Source of the DNA: Methanoregulaceae archaeon UBA467
Lineage (GTDB): Archaea; Halobacteriota; Methanomicrobia; Methanomicrobiales; Methanospirillaceae
Assembly (NCBI GenBank): GCA_002503825.1
Contig: DASP01000003.1
Span: forward strand, 1 to 45,407
Direction: 5' to 3'
Length of the DNA stretch: 45,407 nucleotides
Program-made: the position numbers and the translations under genes
Notes under the pieces: model-generated
Told to the model about the DNA's origin: nothing
Database searches by the model: none
Seen by the model: the letters and a program-made list of their open reading frames with translations, nothing else
Shown here: positions 42,778 through 45,407 of the stretch, piece after piece
Numbering within the stretch: position 1 is the stretch's first letter
Layout of the letters: each line of letters starts with the position of its first letter

Positions 42778-43223
42778 GGACAGAGATGATGAAACCTCTC
42801 GCTCTTTCAATCATCCTGCTCTCATTAGTGTCAATCAACTGCGGAGCAGCATTCACACAAAATCCTTTGATTTCGTTGAAGATTCCTGAATCAGCAGGAA
42901 TGCATCAGGTCGGAAGCAATACCTTCAATTTGTTCTCCCTGTTTCAAAAGGTAACTTTCCCAAATTTGTTTCCAGATGCTTTACAAGATAATGTGATTTC
43001 CAAAACCGAAGCAATCTCCATCGCCAAGGAATATTGTGGGATGAGCATAAACCTCCAAACCATTGCAAAACTTCAGTGGATCTATTCCCTGAACGGTCCG
43101 GATACGCCTGTTTGGGAAGTCACGATCAGGGGAAGAGAAAAGAATGCGGCAGGCATGTACTCAGTGATAACCCGGACCGTTCAAATCGACGGATATACCG
43201 GAAGAATAATTTCTGCGAATTAA
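42774..43223 (+). CDS. Secreted PepSY-like protein 1
   Basis: A 149-residue exported protein: signal peptide MMKPLALSIILLSLVSINCG. The C-terminal half looks like a PepSY fold: ISKTEAISIAKEYCGM (helix), then PVWEVTIRGR and TRTVQIDGYTGRIISAN (strands, with the Gly-x-I-ISV end of the family). PepSY domains often inhibit or regulate proteases in the envelope. The ATG overlaps the previous stop; an inner ATG-ATG at 42786 is an alternative. It is paralogous to the next two genes at the C-terminus. Confidence 0.72.
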   Translation: MRTEMMKPLALSIILLSLVSINCGAAFTQNPLISLKIPESAGMHQVGSNTFNLFSLFQKVTFPNLFPDALQDNVISKTEAISIAKEYCGMSINLQTIAKLQWIYSLNGPDTPVWEVTIRGREKNAAGMYSVITRTVQIDGYTGRIISAN

Positions 43224-43235
43224 GGAGTGAATCAA

Positions 43236-43691
43236 ATGAAAATGAATAAAATTGCAATGAAAATTTTCATATTGCTGATCATGTCACTGACCCTAACGGC
43301 CGGATATGCTCAGGCATTACCGAACATCTACAATTTCGGTACCCAAAGGAGTTCGGCGTACACTACGTTTTCCATATCGGATCTGCTGTCTAAGGACAGT
43401 TTTTTGATTTTCGGCAAGTATTTCTTTGATTCTTCGAAACCGAATATTAACTCGCCATCGGAAATGATCTCGAAGGATGAAGCGATAACAATCGTACAAA
43501 ACCGCTATCCGGATCTAATCCTGACCAAACCAATCTCTGCCCGATTGTGGGGAAACGTGTGGAAGGTGAATATCAAGGGATATCTACCCATTTGTGGTGG
43601 GTCCGGGATTTGCGAGTATCTGAATTCAGGAGGAATTCTTGAAATCGATGCGAAAACCGGTGAAATAATTTCTGTGGAATCTTACATGTAG
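43236..43691 (+). CDS. Secreted PepSY-like protein 2
   Basis: A 151-residue exported protein. The signal peptide IFILLIMSLTLTAGYAQALP is nearly identical to that of the next gene, indicating tandem duplication. The PepSY-like half is MISKDEAITIVQNRYPDLI, NVWKVNIKGYLPI and LEIDAKTGEIISVESYM. Two extra cysteines (CGGSGIC) stand between the strands. ATG 43236 is chosen because AAGGAGTG lies six bases upstream; a GTG at 43227 is inside that site. Confidence 0.75.
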   Translation: MKMNKIAMKIFILLIMSLTLTAGYAQALPNIYNFGTQRSSAYTTFSISDLLSKDSFLIFGKYFFDSSKPNINSPSEMISKDEAITIVQNRYPDLILTKPISARLWGNVWKVNIKGYLPICGGSGICEYLNSGGILEIDAKTGEIISVESYM

Positions 43692-43709
43692 AATCACCGA
43701 CGTGAAACA

Positions 43710-44168
43710 ATGAATATGAACAAAATATCGATAAAATTTTTTGTAATCCTCATCCTGTCATTGACTCTGACCGCCGGATATGCCCAAGCACTGCCGAGTC
43801 TCTACGATTTCAAATCCCAGAGTGCATCGACACCATCTGTTCAGGACCTTATTTCTTCGGCACTATCCAGGATGTTCGGCAATTCTCATACCTGGGGCCT
43901 GTCGTTTCCCATTCCAGATACTTGTCAGAGTCTCATTTCAGAGGACGAGGCTATTGCGATTGCTAAAAATCACTTCCATTGGCCCGCGTTCACACAACCG
44001 GTAACTGCGGAGTTAGTGGGAACAGTATGGAAAGTCACGGTTCATGAATATCATGGGATTGCATACCAATGCTCGGAAGGTAAGATTTGTCCACCACAAC
44101 CTTCAGGGTATATTGTCAAAATCAATGCGGTCAATGGGGAGATTATTTCGGTCAATAATTATGTTTAG
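43710..44168 (+). CDS. Secreted PepSY-like protein 3
   Basis: A 152-residue exported protein, the third paralog. Signal peptide FVILILSLTLTAGYAQALPS; the domain has LISEDEAIAIAKNHFHWPAF, GTVWKVTVHEYHG and VKINAVNGEIISVNNYV, with cysteines in QCSEGKICPP. It differs from paralog 2 mostly in the region between signal and domain. It is the last gene of the 41596-44168 operon, 18 bases after paralog 2. Confidence 0.75.
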   Translation: MNMNKISIKFFVILILSLTLTAGYAQALPSLYDFKSQSASTPSVQDLISSALSRMFGNSHTWGLSFPIPDTCQSLISEDEAIAIAKNHFHWPAFTQPVTAELVGTVWKVTVHEYHGIAYQCSEGKICPPQPSGYIVKINAVNGEIISVNNYV

Positions 44169-44205
44169 AAAGCATTTCCTTAAAAAAAGTTAGAATAAAA
44201 TCATT

Positions 44206-44385
44206 TCACCCCCCTTTCCCACCTCCCTTCAGTAACCCGTACTCGATATCGTAGTAGCACCCGGGCACCGAGATCAGGTACCGGATCTTCTTCTACCCTT
44301 CGGCATCCGCGATCTGCTTCAGCAGCGATGCCTGGTCCTCGGGCGAGTGCCCGACCTCGCGATTCCGTCTCTCACTGCTTGGTAT
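44206..44385 (-). pseudogene. Degenerate coding fragment
   Basis: The minus strand reads REVGHSPEDQASLLKQIADA, then an in-frame TAG, then KKIRYLISVPGCYYDIEYGL and a terminal stop at 44206. The residue pattern looks like real protein, but no start is present and repeat copy C begins right after it, so it is the tail of a lost gene. The family is unknown. Confidence 0.4.
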
Positions 44386-44404
44386 CAGTCAAGTCAGGTC
44401 TACT

Positions 44405-44603
44405 GCGACGAACAGTCTGCATCAGCAGTCTGTGAGGAGCGTGAGGGGAGCAGGCGATGCGAAGCGAATGCATGAGCGAGCATGGCCGTCGCCGTATCAT
44501 GGATCATCGAGGAAGAGCAGGCCCACGCTGTGAGTGAAGGGAGAAGGGAGCACCGGACGCAAGGAGGAGCGGACCCGCGACCGGAGCGAACAAGGTGGGG
44601 CGT
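44405..44603 (+). repeat. Dispersed foldable repeat, copy C (199 bp)
   Basis: Same ends as copies A and B: GCGACGAACAGTCTGC at the left and CGGAGCGAACAAGGTGGGGC at the right. Its middle differs from copy A, yet can form a similar stem (GGCGA with TCGCC, where A has GGCGATG with CATCGT), a sign that base pairing may be conserved. Confidence 0.8.
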
Positions 44604-44745
44604 TGTAGTATACCTTTGGACCGTTCTATGAAACGAGGTTACGCAACCGGAGGAGTATAGCTCCTCCTTAATGGTGGGAGAAAACGTTGTAAAAACAAAT
44701 CATTTTTTATCTTTCTCCGTTTTGTACCAGAATGACCCTTAACTC

Positions 44746-45407
44746 TTATGTACTATCCAAGAGCCATTTCCAGAGGGGTACGAGGTGAATAACTCCTTTC
44801 ATACCAAACCATTCAATTTCCTCTTCTCCTTCCTCTTCTCTGGTAAGAAGGAGCAGTCTGTCACATTTCAAATCTCGTCCCGCCTTCACAAGGGCTTTCA
44901 TCTCTCGTTTGCGTGTTTCATTGCCATGAGCATCAACACATACCTGTATAAGTTCGGATACCTGCCGCTCACGCTGAACAACAAAATCGACCTCCTCTGA
45001 TTGAGGACCTTTCCAATAAAAAACCCTCAGTTTGCCTTGAAATTCCTGGTGCTTTAATGCGATTGCAGCAAGATTTTCGTAAAGCTTTCCCCTGTCACCT
45101 GATGTTCTGAATCCCTTTGCAATGATGAAACCATTGTCAATACAATAGATTTTCTTGTGTGACGACAATTGTTCCCTCACCTTAAATGAGAATCGCGGGA
45201 TAGAAAAAAACAGAAATGCTTCTTCAAGATAATTAAGATATTTTTTCACAGTCAAATCGCTTTTACAACCGGTTACCTGGGTTAATCGGTGAATTGAATA
45301 TTCTGACGCGCTGTTGGAACAGAGATAGGTTGCAAGATCCCCCAGCCCCTGTGGCGCCCTTACCTTGTATCTCATGATAATATCCTTGTATCCTGCATTC
45401 CCGGAAA
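44746..45407 (-). CDS. DUF4143-type ATPase, C-terminal part (runs off the right edge)
   Basis: The reading frame is open to the window end, so the ATPase part lies beyond. What is seen (220 residues) is the DUF4143 end: DIIMRYKVRAPQGLGDLATY, then SIHRLTQVTGCKSDLTVKKY, HKKIYCIDNGFIIAKGF, KLYENLAAIALKHQ and FYWKGPQSEEVDFVVQRE. It is related to but clearly different from the 35756-37045 protein. ATG 45375 is only an internal methionine. Confidence 0.85.
   Translation of the reverse strand, partial: SGNAGYKDIIMRYKVRAPQGLGDLATYLCSNSASEYSIHRLTQVTGCKSDLTVKKYLNYLEEAFLFFSIPRFSFKVREQLSSHKKIYCIDNGFIIAKGFRTSGDRGKLYENLAAIALKHQEFQGKLRVFYWKGPQSEEVDFVVQRERQVSELIQVCVDAHGNETRKREMKALVKAGRDLKCDRLLLLTREEEGEEEIEWFGMKGVIHLVPLWKWLLDST

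Noticed and set aside
39412..44603. CRISPR array or classical integron
   Set aside because: Only three long repeats with gene-sized and unequal spacing; no Cas genes, and the tyrosine recombinase is of archaeal element type, not IntI, with no attC folding that I can demonstrate.

Overview
The window reads as a methanogenic archaeon, most likely order Methanomicrobiales (Methanoregula-like). The evidence is Sep-tRNA:Cys-tRNA synthase (pscS), a stand-alone archaeal histone, a complete alternative heme pathway (ahbDABC), an archaeal-type ThiI, LarC, and small domain-of-unknown-function genes typical of methanogens (DUF2150, DUF5814-like, DUF6325/SHOCT). Archaeal TATA boxes lie at the expected distance before several genes. 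The genus is inference; the methanogen assignment rests on several independent families.

Positions 1-22,800 are ordinary chromosome with short operons: tRNA-dependent cysteine synthesis (pscS behind a 60-residue helical ORF); a glutamine-amidotransferase/diphthine-ammonia-ligase pair; PEBP, MsrA and a DUF1848 protein; a double-Cache lipoprotein; a NERD-TM-CAP fusion; thiI; a DUF2150/DUF5814-like pair; LarC behind an unrecognised 614-residue protein; PemK and an Fe-S flavoprotein; a surface repeat protein; a CheY-CheC-PAS kinase operon; and the histone.

Positions 22,800-26,460 hold the heme operon ahbD-ahbA-ahbB-ahbC, in which every junction overlaps. The first position of the operon is occupied by a catalase gene that has lost its whole middle: the first codons and the last third remain, out of frame with each other, and the stop still overlaps the ahbD start.

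Positions 26,600-34,250 hold methyltransferases, a DUF6325/SHOCT pair with a decayed second DUF6325 copy, a lipoprotein, a GyrI-like protein, a ClC channel and a shattered glycoside-hydrolase-like pseudogene.

From 34,409 to the right edge the sequence is accessory DNA. It opens with a 51-nt 3' piece of tRNA-Leu(UAA) that starts in the anticodon loop, followed directly by a zinc-ribbon tyrosine recombinase: the left end of an integrative element. The element then carries a DUF4143 ATPase behind a 32-bp palindrome, a HEPN/MNT toxin-antitoxin pair behind two GTTTC-N7-GAAAC operators, and a more AT-rich set of secreted proteins, including three tandem PepSY-like paralogs. The secreted-protein modules are separated by three direct copies of a roughly 125-200 bp GC-rich, foldable non-coding repeat, with further structured non-coding DNA at 37.5-37.9 and 39.06-39.6 kb. 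A second, incomplete DUF4143 gene runs off the right edge. No matching intact tRNA-Leu was seen, so the element probably continues beyond the window.
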